Origin: Roseococcus suduntuyensis
GTDB lineage: Bacteria > Pseudomonadota > Alphaproteobacteria > Acetobacterales > Acetobacteraceae
Assembly: GCF_014196305.1 (NCBI RefSeq)
Contig: NZ_JACIDJ010000001.1
Span: forward strand, 399,683-463,682
Length of the DNA stretch: 64,000 nt
Direction: 5' to 3'
Shown here: positions 62,202 to 64,000 of the stretch, one piece after another
Numbering within the stretch: position 1 is the stretch's first letter
Layout of the letters: the number at the start of each line of letters is the position of its first letter
The notes under the pieces: model-generated
Seen by the model: the letters and a program-made list of their open reading frames with translations, nothing else
Told to the model about the DNA's origin: nothing
Database searches by the model: none
Translations under genes and position numbers: made by a program

Positions 62202-64000
62202 CTATCGGTCCGAATCTGGACGCCGGATGTAGAAAGCCATTGGCACCATCGAAAGGTGGTGCTCCGAGCTCGACATGAGCAGCAGCCGGTTGATGGCGTT
62301 GTCCTGTATGCCGCTCGGAGCGAACACGCATGACATCCTGCCCGCGTTGCCAGGTTCTCTGCGCTTACGAAGCGCCGTTTGTGCTGACGCGTGTGCGCGC
62401 GCGAACCGAGCGGCTAGTCCGTCCTCGAAGTTTGGCTTTGCGTCGCGCAGTGCGACCGTCCCGAGATAGCGGAACATCTCTGCGAAGAGCTTCGGGTAGG
62501 CGTCAAGCAAACCGTCCCGCGCCAAACTGACCATTCGATCGGCATCGTCTGGAAAGAGAAACACAGCATTGGCGATGTGCGCGGCCAAGCGCCCGAGCCT
62601 CGCTGGAGGCGCTCCAGCACGCGGCTGTGCCGCGCGGAGAATCTCCTGCCAGCGAAAAGCGCTGTCGGTTACGATCGTAGCCCCGGTCGCCTGCGCCAGA
62701 TACATCGCGATCTCGAAGTTCGGGCTCATCTGCATGAGGCGCATCTGGCCGCCATCCTCACCGCCCTCAAAAATGCCGTCCTGCAGTGCTGCGAGCGGGT
62801 CCTCCTCCTTCATCCGTTCAATCGCGCTTCGCATCCCGGCGAGGCCGTCGTCATCGAGGTCAGGAAAGCCCTCGCGGAGCCGCGCATCCCGCGCGCCCTT
62901 AGGCCACATGAGCACGTCACGCATCTGGTCGAGGCGAAGCAACTCCTTGAGGCGAGGCTCGTCGCGCAGCCGGATCGGGATCCCACCGGTACGCTCCTGC
63001 GCCATCGCCATGGTCTCGCGACGGAGGTGGTAGTCGAAGGTCAAAGGATCTGGGACCAAGTTGATGAGTCCAGCATCCACCATCGGCATGACATTCAGGA
63101 AGAAGGCGACCGACTTCAGGAACTCCAGATGGTAGGCCCGCGGGTGCTCGGTTGGCCTGAACTTCTGCGCAATAGTGCCAGCATGCACGAACGGGTTCTC
63201 AACGATGAGTTCCCCGAAATACGCTGACGCGCCGATCGCGAACTCGACAATCGACTGCGGATGGAGAGAGCCGGTGTAGATGGCGCGCGGCCTGCCGTCA
63301 GGTTTGGGGAGCAGGGCAAGCAGGTCGGTCTCAAGCGGCCAGAGCGCCTCGTGCAGGGAATAGACCTCCCTGATCTGCTCTTCGGTCAGTTCACGCCTGA
63401 CGGCTGTCCAATCTTTGCCCTGGTCCATCTGAAGGATCGAAAGGATGCCATTGAAAAAGACCAGATTGCGCTCGCGAATGCTCCGCTCAGTCCAGATCGG
63501 TCGCAGCGTTGGTGGTCGGGTGTGACAGCACAAACGATAGGGCTGTCCGGATCCGCAACCGCAGGGATCGCCGGGTGCCAGGTCGCGGACGGGTAGCGCC
63601 TTCTTCAGCGCCTCGCGCTCCTTCTCCGTCCGGCCGAATGCGTCCTGGTAGTGGACACTACCGTCCCTGTAGCCAACGAATGTCTCGCCGCCGAAGCCCC
63701 AGAGTTGGTCGCGCGGCGGGAGAAGCGTCGTGGCAAGGTCTGCCCACGATCCGACTGCCAGATCCTCCGGCTGCAACCACTCCCTTCTACCGGCCGCCAC
63801 ATATCGCCGCGCTCGCGCCTTCAGCACGCGGTTGATCCTTGATACCTCCAGGCTCGTCAGTCGGCGGGCGCGGATGAACTTGTCGGTGCGCGCCAGCGAT
63901 GGGCGGAAGTTGCGCGCAAATGTCCGCTTTTCGGCGGGCGCCGCGGCTGGATCTTTGGCGTATTCAAGGTTCGTCAGAATCAGACAGTGGTTCCGACCGA
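62202..64000 (-). CDS. SEC-C motif protein, 5' end outside the window
   Basis: Read leftwards from beyond the window end; almost 600 codons are visible, and the frame stays open to base 64000. A SEC-C zinc motif 'APGDPCGCGSGQPYRLCCHT' lies near the middle of the N-terminal half. The rest, with 'RNLVFFNGILSILQMDQGKD', 'LYTGSLHPQSIVEFA'-like 'IYTGSLHPQSIVEFAIGASA' and 'FEIAMYLAQATGATIVTDSA', is unrecognised. Lower GC and opposite strand mark it as cargo. Long SEC-C proteins of this kind occur in defence-rich regions, but function here is unknown. Confidence 0.78.
   Translation of the reverse strand, partial: GRNHCLILTNLEYAKDPAAAPAEKRTFARNFRPSLARTDKFIRARRLTSLEVSRINRVLKARARRYVAAGRREWLQPEDLAVGSWADLATTLLPPRDQLWGFGGETFVGYRDGSVHYQDAFGRTEKEREALKKALPVRDLAPGDPCGCGSGQPYRLCCHTRPPTLRPIWTERSIRERNLVFFNGILSILQMDQGKDWTAVRRELTEEQIREVYSLHEALWPLETDLLALLPKPDGRPRAIYTGSLHPQSIVEFAIGASAYFGELIVENPFVHAGTIAQKFRPTEHPRAYHLEFLKSVAFFLNVMPMVDAGLINLVPDPLTFDYHLRRETMAMAQERTGGIPIRLRDEPRLKELLRLDQMRDVLMWPKGARDARLREGFPDLDDDGLAGMRSAIERMKEEDPLAALQDGIFEGGEDGGQMRLMQMSPNFEIAMYLAQATGATIVTDSAFRWQEILRAAQPRAGAPPARLGRLAAHIANAVFLFPDDADRMVSLARDGLLDAYPKLFAEMFRYLGTVALRDAKPNFEDGLAARFARAHASAQTALRKRREPGNAGRMSCVFAPSGIQDNAINRLLLMSSSEHHLSMVPMAFYIRRPDSDR

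Noticed and set aside
61984-62232. An 82-codon plus-strand frame after the tail tube gene
   Set aside because: No phage-like motif, odd composition, and it overlaps the well-supported SEC-C gene end.

Overview
The window is high-GC DNA from an alphaproteobacterium. The histidine-gene arrangement, HemJ-type haem synthesis and general gene content fit Rhodospirillales/Acetobacteraceae (a Roseomonas-like genus). The lineage is inferred from gene style only.

The left third (1-16.5 kb) is ordinary chromosome. A long minus-strand gene train runs hisB, a DUF2628 membrane protein, hisH, a GNAT acetyltransferase, hisA, hisF, hisE, a HIT protein, a SirB1-like protein, a V4R-like protein, a periplasmic solute-binding protein and a sensor histidine kinase cut by the window start. 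Most junctions up to hisE overlap by 1-4 bases. Plus-strand genes follow: a sugar-nucleotide epimerase, hemJ, rho and two tandem glycine-zipper lipoproteins. Aconitase (minus) diverges from ccmA-ccmB (plus), and a tRNA-Ser(GGA) closes the core.

From the tRNA onward the DNA looks acquired. The 14-bp tRNA T-arm sequence reappears about 245 bp downstream, as an attachment-site remnant would. A defence island follows (16.9-27.1 kb): a GmrSD-like DUF262 nuclease, then a minus-strand type I restriction operon. That operon has two different HsdM subunits, HsdS and HsdR, is headed by a DUF932-like gene, and includes two micro-ORFs at its gene junctions. A serine-recombinase module (27.4-29.9 kb) comes next. 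Then come an XRE regulator, an ImmA/IrrE metalloprotease and two unrecognised genes (30.1-33.5 kb). This four-gene set is the best candidate here for an undescribed system.

From 33.6 kb to about 62 kb lies a prophage. Its early genes are an excisionase-like HTH protein, a nuclease, a Sak4-like ATPase, DUF669, a PD-(D/E)XK exonuclease, an SF2 helicase and a primase-polymerase, followed by an iteron-like repeat cluster. Next are an HNH gene and two ParB-methyltransferase fusions. The late genes are terminase small and large subunits, a gpW-like joiner, portal, an unknown virion protein, a fused protease-capsid protein, DUF2190, an endolysin, a connector, a holin, DUF6441, a tail terminator and a tail tube. 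The tail module stops abruptly at an opposing SEC-C protein that runs off the window end; no tape measure or baseplate genes are in view.
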